A stretch of DNA of 8,617 nt from Paracoccaceae bacterium (GTDB lineage Bacteria; Pseudomonadota; Alphaproteobacteria; Rhodobacterales; Rhodobacteraceae), in assembly GCA_902525995.1 (NCBI GenBank), contig CABZJG010000074.1, forward strand, positions 1 to 8,617. Direction: 5' to 3'. The translations under genes and the position numbers were made by a program. Within the stretch, counting starts at the first letter, position 1. Each line of letters begins with the position of its first letter. This document shows positions 1 to 5,728 of this stretch, piece by piece. The notes under the pieces are model-generated. The model made no database searches, was not told the origin of the DNA, and was given only the letters and a program-made list of their open reading frames with translations.

Positions 1-115
1 ACCAACGGCAGCTATGGCCGCCACGCCAAGTGCAAGACAGGCAATGAGAATTCGAAATCCCGACAGCCCGGCGCGCAATTCGCGGCGCAAACCGCGCTGC
101 CAGCGAAAGGCTCAT
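1..115 (-). CDS. ABC transporter permease (YbbP/FtsX-like), N-terminal fragment with apparent frameshift
   Basis: This is the start of an inner-membrane permease paired with the ATPase encoded just upstream. The family (COG3127, YbbP) is predicted to move lipids or lipoproteins with a YbbA-type ATPase; its substrate is unproven. The ATG at 115-113 overlaps the ATPase stop codon as ATGA, so the two should be translationally coupled. From that ATG the first ten residues read MSLSLAARFA, which fits the family, but the frame then becomes nonsense. The expected continuation, LRRELRAGLSGFRIL followed by a hydrophobic helix, ACLALGVAAIAAVG, lies in another frame (90 to 1). A loss of two bases in the GC-rich stretch at about 82-88 would explain this. 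Otherwise translation would have to begin at the TTG at 90-88, which has no convincing Shine-Dalgarno. The gene leaves the window at base 1, so its integrity cannot be judged. Confidence 0.6.
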   Translation of the reverse strand, partial: MSLSLAARFAPRIARRAVGISNSHCLSCTWRGGHSCRW

Positions 116-801
116 GCTGCCGCACCCTGAGCGGCTGTGACCTCACCATCGCGCAGTTGAACCATGCGATCGCAGCGCGCGGCAAGATCCGGGGCATGGG
201 TGACCAATATCAGGGTCGAGCCGTATTTATCCCGAAGCCCAAATAGTAAATCAATAATGGCCTCCCCGCTTTGGGCATCCAAATTGCCGGTCGGTTCATC
301 GGCCAATAAAATATCGGGACGCATCACAGCAGCTCGTGCCAAGGCAGTTCGCTGCTGTTCACCGCCAGACATCTGCGCCGGATAATGTTCGGCGCGGTGC
401 CCTAGTCCAACCGCTGCAAGTTCGTTTTCGGCGCGCCGCATCGCATCGCTTACTCCGGCAAGCTCAAGCGGAGCCGCAACATTTTCCAAAGCGGTCATGG
501 TTGGGATCAGGTGAAAAGACTGAAAAACAATGCCCATGTGTGCCCGCCGAAAGCGCGCCAGATCATCTTCACCCATCCGGCCAAAATCATTGCCAAGAAC
601 CTGCAATTTGCCGGAGCTGGCTTTTTCAAGACCCCCCATGACCATCAAAAGAGAAGATTTGCCAGAGCCGGAAGGGCCGACCAAGCCAATACTTTCACCT
701 TGTTCAACTTTTAGGGATATTTTTTTTAATATATTTACAGAACCGGCATTGCTTTGCAGAGATAAAGATACATCTGTCATTTGAACAGCAGGATGTGCCA
801 T
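112..801 (-). CDS. ybbA: ABC transporter ATP-binding protein, YbbA/LolD-like
   Basis: This is the cytoplasmic ATPase subunit that powers the permease downstream. From the chosen ATG (801-799) it has 229 residues, the normal size for a stand-alone MacB/LolD/YbbA-type ATPase. All motifs are present: Walker A GPSGSGKS (42-49), Q-loop Gln94, signature MSGGEQQR (144-151), Walker B ILLADEP with catalytic Glu169, D-loop GNLD (172-175) and switch His202. The YbbA assignment (COG4181) rests on its neighbours: an FtsX-like permease behind it and the tesA esterase divergent in front, as in Escherichia coli. The frame stays open upstream to 924, but that part overlaps tesA and does not look like the family. 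A second possible start is the ATG at 780-778 (MTDVSLSL). Neither start has a clear Shine-Dalgarno. A run of eight A residues on the coding strand (720-727) codes Lys-Lys. Confidence 0.93.
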   Translation of the reverse strand: MAHPAVQMTDVSLSLQSNAGSVNILKKISLKVEQGESIGLVGPSGSGKSSLLMVMGGLEKASSGKLQVLGNDFGRMGEDDLARFRRAHMGIVFQSFHLIPTMTALENVAAPLELAGVSDAMRRAENELAAVGLGHRAEHYPAQMSGGEQQRTALARAAVMRPDILLADEPTGNLDAQSGEAIIDLLFGLRDKYGSTLILVTHAPDLAARCDRMVQLRDGEVTAAQGAAA

Positions 802-1486
802 GCGCTTAAAACCCAATCTTAAAAAATGCCTCACAACTCGATATGGGGTTTTGCAGCACATCAGCAAGTCGGCTGTGGTAATCTTTTTGTTGATCTGCCA
901 ACCAGCATTTGCAGAAAGACCCACAGTATTAGCGCTGGGCGATAGTTTAACCCAAGGCTATGGGCTTGCGCAGGATGACGGTTTTGTGCCGCAACTGATG
1001 CAATGGCTGGCGGAGCATGACACTCCTGCGCACATAATCAACGCCGGTGTATCAGGAGATACCACCGCGGGCGGGTTGGCGCGGGTGGAATGGTCTCTCA
1101 CCGAGGATGTTGATGCGATGATCGTCGCGCTGGGAAGTAATGATATGCTGCGCGGAATCTCTCCGGACAACATCTATCGCAATATGGAAAGCATTCTAAA
1201 AATAGGGCAGCAACTTGGGTTGCGGCTGATGATTATTGGGGTGCGTGCATCGGGAAATTTTGGCCCAATTTATAAACAAGACTTCGATGCGATCTTTCCA
1301 AAATTGGCAAATGCCTATCACGCTGAGTACGCAGTGCATTTTTTTGAAAATCTTTTGGATCCCACACAGCCGAGCCAACCCGCTATAAAATATCTTCAAG
1401 GGGATCGGATGCATCCGAATAAAAAAGGGGTCCGCAAGGCAGTTGAAACCATCGGACCCATCGTGCAACAACTCATTTCTGAGTAA
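800..1486 (+). CDS. tesA: Secreted GDSL esterase / lysophospholipase L1-like (TesA)
   Basis: This is an SGNH-hydrolase that cleaves acyl esters, thioesters or lysophospholipids, acting outside the inner membrane. It has 228 residues. A basic N-terminus, then a hydrophobic stretch (24-33) and a QPAFA cleavage site give a signal peptide ending near residue 38. The catalytic blocks follow in order: GDSLTQGYG with nucleophile Ser49; NAGVSGDTT with oxyanion Gly86; GSND with Asn114; and DRMHPN with Asp202 and His205. Block III reads GSND where E. coli TesA has GGND, a tolerated change. A Shine-Dalgarno-like CAGGA (789-793) lies six bases before the ATG. The signal sequence is longer than usual, so a later start such as the TTG at 851 is possible. 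The ATG interlocks with the divergent ybbA ATG, so each promoter must lie inside the other gene. A terminator follows directly. Confidence 0.93.
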   Translation: MRLKPNLKKCLTTRYGVLQHISKSAVVIFLLICQPAFAERPTVLALGDSLTQGYGLAQDDGFVPQLMQWLAEHDTPAHIINAGVSGDTTAGGLARVEWSLTEDVDAMIVALGSNDMLRGISPDNIYRNMESILKIGQQLGLRLMIIGVRASGNFGPIYKQDFDAIFPKLANAYHAEYAVHFFENLLDPTQPSQPAIKYLQGDRMHPNKKGVRKAVETIGPIVQQLISE

Positions 1487-1491
1487 TAGTT

Positions 1492-1525
1492 CGGGCGCCG
1501 AGGCGCCCGCTTTTCTTTTATTTTT
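1492..1525 (+). terminator. Rho-independent terminator of tesA
   Basis: A GC-rich inverted repeat, CGGGCGCC-GA-GGCGCCCG (1492-1509), forms a 7-bp stem with a CGAG tetraloop once the closing pair is opened. A T-rich tract follows (1511-1525). It begins five bases after the tesA stop codon. On the other strand the hairpin is preceded by A's and has no T tract after it, so it should stop tesA transcripts but is not a canonical terminator for the convergent csp gene. Confidence 0.9.
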
Positions 1526-1529
1526 GCGA

Positions 1530-1736
1530 TTAAGCCAGTGCGATATTCACGGCTGATTCGCGGCCATCACGGCCTGGTTCGATGTCAAAAGTAACTTTTT
1601 GATCATCTGCAAGGCCTGTCAGCCCAGAGCGTTCAACTGCTGAAATATGTACAAAAACGTCTTTGCTACCGCCTTCAGGTGCGATAAATCCATAGCCTTT
1701 TGTGGTGTTGAACCACTTTACTGTCCCATTTGCCAT
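1530..1736 (-). CDS. cspA: Cold-shock protein, CspA family
   Basis: This is a single cold-shock domain of 68 residues that binds single-stranded RNA and DNA and acts as an RNA chaperone. It shows the N-terminal MANGTVKWFN, RNP1 as KGYGFI (13-18) and RNP2 as VFVHI (27-31), with the family's aromatic residues Trp8, Phe9, Tyr15, Phe17, Phe28 and His30. The length is normal for alphaproteobacterial Csp proteins. A strong Shine-Dalgarno AAGGAGA (1750-1744) precedes the ATG at 1736-1734. The gene is monocistronic, converges on tesA with 43 bases between the stops, and lies 252 bases downstream of the decarboxylase on the same strand. That gap would hold its promoter and a possibly long leader with hairpins. 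Which of the several Csp paralogues this is cannot be told from sequence alone. Confidence 0.96.
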   Translation of the reverse strand: MANGTVKWFNTTKGYGFIAPEGGSKDVFVHISAVERSGLTGLADDQKVTFDIEPGRDGRESAVNIALA

Positions 1737-1988
1737 TGGGTCTTCTCCTTAAAAATCTGCCCGCAGAATGCGGCAGCGCGGCTCAGTCAGTACGTGATCG
1801 AATGACTGGGCCGATAAGGAGCAGTGGGTCGATAGTCGTAACGTCGCAGAGGGTGTATGCGTGTTTGCAAGCTAGAAAGCAAGAAAAATAAGCATTTTCA
1901 AATGGGTGTGTTTTGAGAAGTGAGAAATTTGCAACGTCGAGCAAATGGTTCGAAAAAACCCATTTTGCCCATGCTTAGAGCCCAGAAC
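1737..1988 (-). other. Intergenic region holding the csp promoter and leader
   Basis: This 252-base gap contains no gene. Read on the minus strand, its distal half is AT-rich and its last 80 bases before csp are GC-richer and able to form hairpins: CAGTCA/TGACTG at 1808-1803 and 1789-1784, and the stem at 1757-1776. A TTGAAA hexamer (1901-1896) could be a -35 box, but I found no good -10 at the right distance. No intrinsic terminator for the decarboxylase is evident. Confidence 0.5.
1757..1776 (-). promoter_or_regulatory. Hairpin in the csp leader next to the Shine-Dalgarno
   Basis: On the minus strand, CTGC-CGCA, loop TTC, TGCG-G-GCAG forms an 8-bp stem with one bulged base. It is followed by ATTTTT and then the Shine-Dalgarno AAGGAGA. 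A hairpin plus short U run seven bases before the ribosome-binding site could act as an attenuator, a temperature-sensitive structure or a stabiliser. The structure is seen in the sequence; the role is inferred. Confidence 0.45.
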
Positions 1989-3404
1989 TCATGAACCAAA
2001 TTGCTGCGCGGTGTCACAGATCACTTGATAAGCCGTTTGCACATCTTCTTGCGTGGTATCAAATTGACCAACTTGAAACCGAATGACCTTGGCACCGTCA
2101 ATATTGGTTTGTGTCAGGTATATCCGGCCATCGTCATTAATGCGGTCCACAAAAGATTGATTAACATCATCCAGATCGCCGGAAGATTTTGGCAGAAATC
2201 GAAAGGTGAAAAGTGACAGCATTGGCTCGGTGACAATTTCAAAACCCGGCGTGGCGCGCAATTGATCTGCAATGTCATTGGCCCATTTGATATGGTTGCG
2301 AATACGGTTTCGCAATTCATTCAAACCATAGCTGCGCAACAAAAACCAAATCTTTAACGCCCGAAATCTGCGTCCCAATGGGATGGACCATTCAGAGTAG
2401 TTGATAAAGCCCTCCTGCCCATGGGTTTTGAGATATTCAGGCTGTATTGCCAAAGTGCGCACCAGATCCTCGGGATTTTTTAAAAAATGCGCAGAACAGT
2501 CAAATTGGACGCCCAACCATTTATGCGGGTTGAAAACAACACTATCTGCTTTTTCCACACCCTGCCAAAGCGCTCTGAATTCCGGGCAGATCATGGCTGA
2601 TCCGGCCCAAGCCGCATCAACATGAACATAAAGATCAAAGTTTTGGGCAACATCAATTACAGCGGCAATATCATCGCAGGCCCCCATGCCAGTGGCGCCG
2701 GTGCAGGCGATCACACCAATGGGCAGATAACCGGCCGCAAGGTCATTTTTGACCTCTTGCCGCAGACCTTCGGGATCCATTGCGCGATGCGCACCGCTCA
2801 CGGGTATGCGCACAATATTATCACTGCCGATGCCGGCCACCCATACGGCCCGGTCAATCGAGCTATGGGCTTCGCCGGAACAATAGATCCGCAGCTTTGG
2901 GTGCTGTGATAAACCATCTTCATTGCCCTGCCACTTCAGGGAGCGCTCGCGCATGGTTAAAACTGCGGCCAAAGTGGCAGATGAGGCGCTGTCTTGGATC
3001 ACCCCGGAAAAACTGCCGGGCAAACCGATGGCCTGGCGCAGCCACTCCATCATCCGCGTTTCCATTTCCGTGGCCGCAGGAGAAGTTTGCCAGAGCATGC
3101 ATTGCACCGCCATAGTGGACACCAGAAAATCGGCCAATATTGCAGGCGGCGTTGCGTTAGACGGAAAATAGGCGAAAAAACGGGGGTGTTGCCAATGGGT
3201 GATGCCGGGCATTACCACACGTTCAAAATCTTCCAAAATGGTGCCCATGTCTTCGCCGGTTTCAGGTGCTGATGGCTCAAGCAAACTTGCGGTCTCACCG
3301 GGCGCCACCTGCGCTCGGACGGGTTGGTCGCGAAGATTTTGATGATAGGCCGCGCCCCAGTCTGATATTTTCTTGCCCCATGCGGCATACTCATCCCAAT
3401 TCAT
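1989..3404 (-). CDS. Pyridoxal-dependent (aromatic) amino acid decarboxylase, group II
   Basis: This is a 471-residue cytoplasmic PLP enzyme, expected to convert an L-amino acid to its amine and CO2. It aligns by eye with animal aromatic amino acid decarboxylase along its length: HPRFFAYFPSNATPPAILAD (73-92), EAHSSIDRA with the PLP-stacking His180, HVDAAWAG with Asp263 binding the pyridine nitrogen, NPHKW with Schiff-base Lys295, and IPLGRRFRALKIWF (341-354). The mobile-loop tyrosine, Tyr324 in PEYLK, is kept; phenylalanine there marks aldehyde synthases, so decarboxylation is favoured. The substrate cannot be read off: tryptophan, tyrosine, phenylalanine, DOPA and others are possible. The start is fixed because a TAG directly precedes the ATG, with GAGGG (3415-3411) as a likely Shine-Dalgarno. 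It is divergent from infA and has no biosynthetic partner nearby. Confidence 0.93.
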   Translation of the reverse strand: MNWDEYAAWGKKISDWGAAYHQNLRDQPVRAQVAPGETASLLEPSAPETGEDMGTILEDFERVVMPGITHWQHPRFFAYFPSNATPPAILADFLVSTMAVQCMLWQTSPAATEMETRMMEWLRQAIGLPGSFSGVIQDSASSATLAAVLTMRERSLKWQGNEDGLSQHPKLRIYCSGEAHSSIDRAVWVAGIGSDNIVRIPVSGAHRAMDPEGLRQEVKNDLAAGYLPIGVIACTGATGMGACDDIAAVIDVAQNFDLYVHVDAAWAGSAMICPEFRALWQGVEKADSVVFNPHKWLGVQFDCSAHFLKNPEDLVRTLAIQPEYLKTHGQEGFINYSEWSIPLGRRFRALKIWFLLRSYGLNELRNRIRNHIKWANDIADQLRATPGFEIVTEPMLSLFTFRFLPKSSGDLDDVNQSFVDRINDDGRIYLTQTNIDGAKVIRFQVGQFDTTQEDVQTAYQVICDTAQQFGS

Positions 3405-3706
3405 CTACACCCTCGCTTGCCTTCTCATCCACGATCAGCCAGTAAAAAATCTTTCCCTCTGATAACTCTATAATTGGAAGTTTTGGAATGCGATAGGAAT
3501 CTGCTGTTGGCTCAGGCTCGGCTGGCCCATTTACTAAGTTGGCGATATCTACCGAGGCCGTTTAAAAGGGCCTTTAGAAATCTTGTAAGGTGCTGCTTAG
3601 CAACAGATAAAACGCTGTTGTGAATGAAGGCTTGAAATTATGTCCAAATCAATACATTTAGGGCGGCATCCACATCTGTGGGTATCGTCAAATTATAGGA
3701 GAAACT
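3405..3706. other. Divergent intergenic region between decarboxylase and infA
   Basis: This 302-base gap has no convincing gene. Its infA-proximal half holds a candidate infA promoter and a dyad. Its decarboxylase-proximal half contains a 56-codon minus-strand reading frame (3561-3391) that lacks a standard start codon near its beginning and runs 14 bases into the decarboxylase gene. AGGCC/GGCCT (3555-3559 and 3569-3573) is a weak hairpin with no T run. Confidence 0.5.
3583..3611 (+). promoter_or_regulatory. Candidate sigma-70 promoter of the infA operon with overlapping dyad
   Basis: TTGTAA (3583-3588) and GATAAA (3606-3611) are separated by 17 bases; each matches four of six consensus positions. 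A perfect inverted repeat, CAACAG-N8-CTGTTG (3601-3620), covers the -10 box and would suit either an operator or a 5' hairpin. The predicted start is near 3618, giving a leader of about 90 bases. A weaker alternative pair is TTGAAA (3632-3637) with TACATT (3653-3658), but its 15-base spacer is short. Confidence 0.35.
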
Positions 3707-3925
3707 ATGGCCAAGGAAGATACGCTCGAATTTCCCGGTGTCGTCAAGGAACTCCTGCCTAATGCGACATTTCGGGTCGAGTTGGAAAACGGCCATGAGA
3801 TCATCGCGCACACGGCAGGAAAAATGCGCAAAAACCGGATCCGCGTTCTGGCAGGTGATAAGGTACAGGTTGAAATGACCCCTTATGATCTCACCAAAGG
3901 ACGCATCAACTACCGGTTCAAATAA
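3707..3925 (+). CDS. infA: Translation initiation factor IF-1
   Basis: IF-1 binds the A site of the 30S ribosomal subunit during initiation. The 72-residue product has the standard length and is a single S1/OB-fold domain: MAKEDTLEFPGVVKELLPNA at the N-terminus, then GHEIIAHTAGKMRKNRIRV (residues 29-47) and the ending LTKGRINYRFK. Nothing is missing. A good Shine-Dalgarno, AGGAG (3697-3701), lies five bases before the ATG. It is the first gene of the operon infA-maf-rng, an order common in Rhodobacterales; the next reading frame begins within or immediately after it. Confidence 0.98.
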   Translation: MAKEDTLEFPGVVKELLPNATFRVELENGHEIIAHTAGKMRKNRIRVLAGDKVQVEMTPYDLTKGRINYRFK

Positions 3926-3929
3926 CCTT

Positions 3930-4508
3930 TTGAAACTTATTTTAGGATCTGCAAGTCCGCGCCGCCTTGAACTTTTGGCGCAGATCGGTGTTGTTCCGGA
4001 TGAAATATGTCCGCCTGATATTGATGAAACTCCGCATGCCAACGAAGCGTCGCGCCACTATTGCAGCCGTATTTCACAGGCCAAAGTTGTTGCGGTGCCG
4101 AGCGCCGCTGATGATTTGGTGCTGTGCGGCGATACAACCGTTTCCCTTGGCCGCCGGATTTTAGGCAAGCCAGAAACGCCTGAGCAGGCGGCGGAATTTT
4201 TGCAGGCGCTGTCCGGGCGCCGCCACCGGGTGATCACCGCAATAGCTTTGCGAAAAGGCGACAAGATTTGGCAGCGTGACGTGGTCAGTGCCGTGCGTTT
4301 TAAACGTCTGCTAAAAAGCGAAATTGACAGCTATCTCAATACTGGTGATTGGCAGGGCAAAGCCGGTGGCTATGCAATCCAAGGACCCGCATCTGCGTTT
4401 ATCCCATGGATCAGCGGCTCCTTTAGCGCCATTGTTGGGCTGCCTTTGGCAGAAACAGCAACCCTGTTGCAATCGGCTGGTTATCCAATTTTGAAGGCTG
4501 GCACATGA
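3930..4508 (+). CDS. maf: Maf family nucleoside triphosphate pyrophosphatase
   Basis: Maf proteins hydrolyse non-canonical or surplus nucleotides (dTTP/UTP or m7GTP types) to monophosphates and have been linked to division control. From the TTG at 3930 the protein has 192 residues and begins KLILGSASPRR after the initiator, exactly where the family starts. Conserved elements are SASPRR (7-12), CGDTT with catalytic Asp68, ILGKP (77-81), SGRRHRVIT (95-103) and GKAGGYAIQG (143-152). The subclass is not settled. The start is uncertain: the TTG lacks a Shine-Dalgarno and lies four bases after the infA stop, implying coupling. The only upstream ATG in frame (3885) would add 15 non-conserved residues and overlap infA by 41 bases. 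The stop overlaps the rng start as ATGA. Confidence 0.9.
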   Translation: MKLILGSASPRRLELLAQIGVVPDEICPPDIDETPHANEASRHYCSRISQAKVVAVPSAADDLVLCGDTTVSLGRRILGKPETPEQAAEFLQALSGRRHRVITAIALRKGDKIWQRDVVSAVRFKRLLKSEIDSYLNTGDWQGKAGGYAIQGPASAFIPWISGSFSAIVGLPLAETATLLQSAGYPILKAGT

Positions 4509-5524
4509 AGGGCACCTCTATATTACTTGATCAACTGGGCGGTCGGCCAGCAGCAGCGCTGGTCACAGATGGTCAATTGCAAGATTTGCTGGTCGACACA
4601 GATGCGCCTGGCCCCGGCACAATTTATCGTGCCCAGGTCTACCGCCCGATCAAAGGCCAAGGGAGCGTTTTTTTAAACACGCCCGACGGGCCCGGGTTTT
4701 TGCGCCATGTAAAAGGGCTTTCGCCAAAACAGACACTTTTGGTGCAGGTGACAGGTTATGCAGAACCCGGCAAAGCCATTCCTGTCACTAGTAAGCTCTT
4801 GTTCAAAAGTCGCTATGTGATTGTCACCCCCACAGCCCTCGGTCTAAATATCTCGCGCAGTATCCGCGAGGAAGACCGGCGCGAGGCACTTTTGCAGCTG
4901 ATCCATGAAACTATTGGCCCGCCTGCCTATGGGATGATACTGCGGTCATCCTGCGCCGAGGCAGATCCAGAAGACATCGCCGATGATGCACGCGCTGTTT
5001 TGAAGTTGGTAAGCCAGGTTTTAGAAGATGATGCTGAGCAGGTTGTGGTGATGCTGGATGCGGACGGGGCGCATGAGCAAGCCTGGCGCGATTGGAGTGC
5101 GCCGGCACAGATTGAAACCAAAGCGGGCTGTTTTGCGGATCATGGGGTGCTGGAGCAGATTGACGCGCTGAAAAGCGTGGATGTTTCAATCCATGGCGGC
5201 TCTTATTCAATTGAGCCAACGCGCGCGTTTGTTGCGGTTGATGTCAATACGGGAAAAGATGGCTCGCCCGCAGCGGGACTGAAGGCCAATATTGCCATGG
5301 CCCGCGATCTGCCGCGTCAGTTGCGGCTCAGGGGTCTGGGCGGTCAAATTGTAATTGATCCCGCGCCTATGCCCAAAAAAGACCGGCGGCAATTGGAAAC
5401 CATTTTTCGCGCGGCGCTGCGCAGCGATACCGTTGAAACCAACTTTGTCGGCTGGACCACGCTGGGCTTGATCGAGTTGCAGCGCGCGCGCTCCCGCGCG
5501 CCTTTGCAGATCGAACCGCAGTAA
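4505..5524 (+). CDS. rng: Ribonuclease E/G family protein, short form
   Basis: This is a 339-residue member of the RNase E/G endoribonuclease family, much shorter than RNase G (about 490) or RNase E. An S1-like domain occupies about 37-100 (GTIYRAQV, then FLRHVKGLSPKQTLLVQVTG). The catalytic core follows: GGSYSIEPTRAFVAVDVNTG (231-250) with Asp246, and RQLRLRGLGGQIVID (271-285) with Asp285. These match the two metal-binding aspartates of RNase E (303 and 346). The motif usually written IVIDFIDM is IVIDPAPM here. No zinc-link CPxC and no C-terminal scaffold are present. Short RNase E/G proteins at this locus are typical of Rhodobacterales, which normally also carry a full RNase E elsewhere; cleavage activity of the short form is inferred. 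It overlaps maf by four bases. The usual next gene, yacG, is absent. Confidence 0.9.
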   Translation: MKGTSILLDQLGGRPAAALVTDGQLQDLLVDTDAPGPGTIYRAQVYRPIKGQGSVFLNTPDGPGFLRHVKGLSPKQTLLVQVTGYAEPGKAIPVTSKLLFKSRYVIVTPTALGLNISRSIREEDRREALLQLIHETIGPPAYGMILRSSCAEADPEDIADDARAVLKLVSQVLEDDAEQVVVMLDADGAHEQAWRDWSAPAQIETKAGCFADHGVLEQIDALKSVDVSIHGGSYSIEPTRAFVAVDVNTGKDGSPAAGLKANIAMARDLPRQLRLRGLGGQIVIDPAPMPKKDRRQLETIFRAALRSDTVETNFVGWTTLGLIELQRARSRAPLQIEPQ

Positions 5525-5545
5525 TTTCCAAAGATTTTTGGTATC

Positions 5546-5614
5546 AATGAAAAGCTGTTTTTCGACAACACTCTGAAAAACTTCACCGAAACTGGTTATT
5601 TCCAGCTTTTCATT
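5546..5614. repeat. 12-bp perfect inverted repeat between rng and leuA
   Basis: AATGAAAAGCTG (5546-5557) and CAGCTTTTCATT (5603-5614) are exact reverse complements separated by 45 bases. Inside, TTTTTC (5558-5563) and GAAAAA (5575-5580) can pair too. The right arm covers the proposed -35 box of the leuA leader promoter. No U run follows, so it is not a normal terminator. It may be a protein-binding pair of sites, or a structure at the 3' end of the infA-maf-rng mRNA. Confidence 0.55.
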
Positions 5615-5634
5615 TAGGGAATTGCTTGTATAGT
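5607..5634 (+). promoter_or_regulatory. Candidate sigma-70 promoter for the leuA leader
   Basis: TTTTCA (5607-5612, four of six matches) and TATAGT (5629-5634, five of six) are spaced by 16 bases. Seven bases after the -10 box lies the A of an ATG at 5642, so transcription would begin at or next to the start codon of the leader peptide. No Shine-Dalgarno precedes that ATG, which agrees with a leaderless transcript. Confidence 0.5.
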
Positions 5635-5641
5635 TGCTCTT

Positions 5642-5728
5642 ATGATGACCGACGGCCAAATATCAACTCATTTTGCTGCTTTGCGCAGAGAAATGGCGCT
5701 TGGCCTAGATCTCCTAAGCTGCCTCTGA
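5642..5728 (+). CDS. Putative leuA leader peptide (28 aa, leucine-rich end)
   Basis: This short open frame starts at the tandem ATGATG (5642-5647) and encodes 28 residues, beginning MMTDGQISTH and ending ALGLDLLSCL before a TGA. Five of the last nine residues are leucine, encoded by CTT, CTA, CTC, CTA and CTC; CTA is usually rare in this group. It sits 82 bases before leuA, the committed step of leucine synthesis, and its last codons form the 5' arm of a 10-bp hairpin. This is the classical design of a leader peptide whose translation senses charged leucyl-tRNA. The predicted transcript starts at the ATG, as reported for the trp leader peptide of Sinorhizobium. The function is inferred from layout and codon content; I do not recognise the peptide as a catalogued one. 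Confidence 0.55.
   Translation: MMTDGQISTHFAALRREMALGLDLLSCL

Noticed and set aside
734..766. TTTACA with GATAAA as a tesA promoter
   Set aside because: The spacer is 21 bases, too long for sigma-70, and no better -10 box was found at 16-18 bases.
802..924. N-terminal extension of the ybbA frame up to an ATG at 924
   Set aside because: It would overlap tesA by about 120 bases, adds residues unlike the ATPase family, and the family start fits 801 or 780.
1492..1509. The tesA hairpin as a bidirectional terminator for csp
   Set aside because: In the csp direction the hairpin is followed by AACTATTACTC rather than a T run, so it lacks the second half of an intrinsic terminator.
2622..3272. Several plus-strand open frames inside the decarboxylase region
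   Set aside because: All oppose the decarboxylase, whose active-site motifs are intact on the minus strand.
3638..4042. 134-codon minus-strand open frame over infA and the start of maf
   Set aside because: It is antisense to two well-conserved genes and crosses the infA Shine-Dalgarno; its composition does not look like a protein family.
5528..5541. CCAAA-GATT-TTTGG just after rng as its terminator
   Set aside because: It is only a five-pair AT-rich stem with no U tract after it.
5207..5659. 150-codon minus-strand open frame over the end of rng and the gap after it
   Set aside because: It is mostly antisense to the conserved catalytic region of rng, has no recognisable motif and has no ribosome-binding site.
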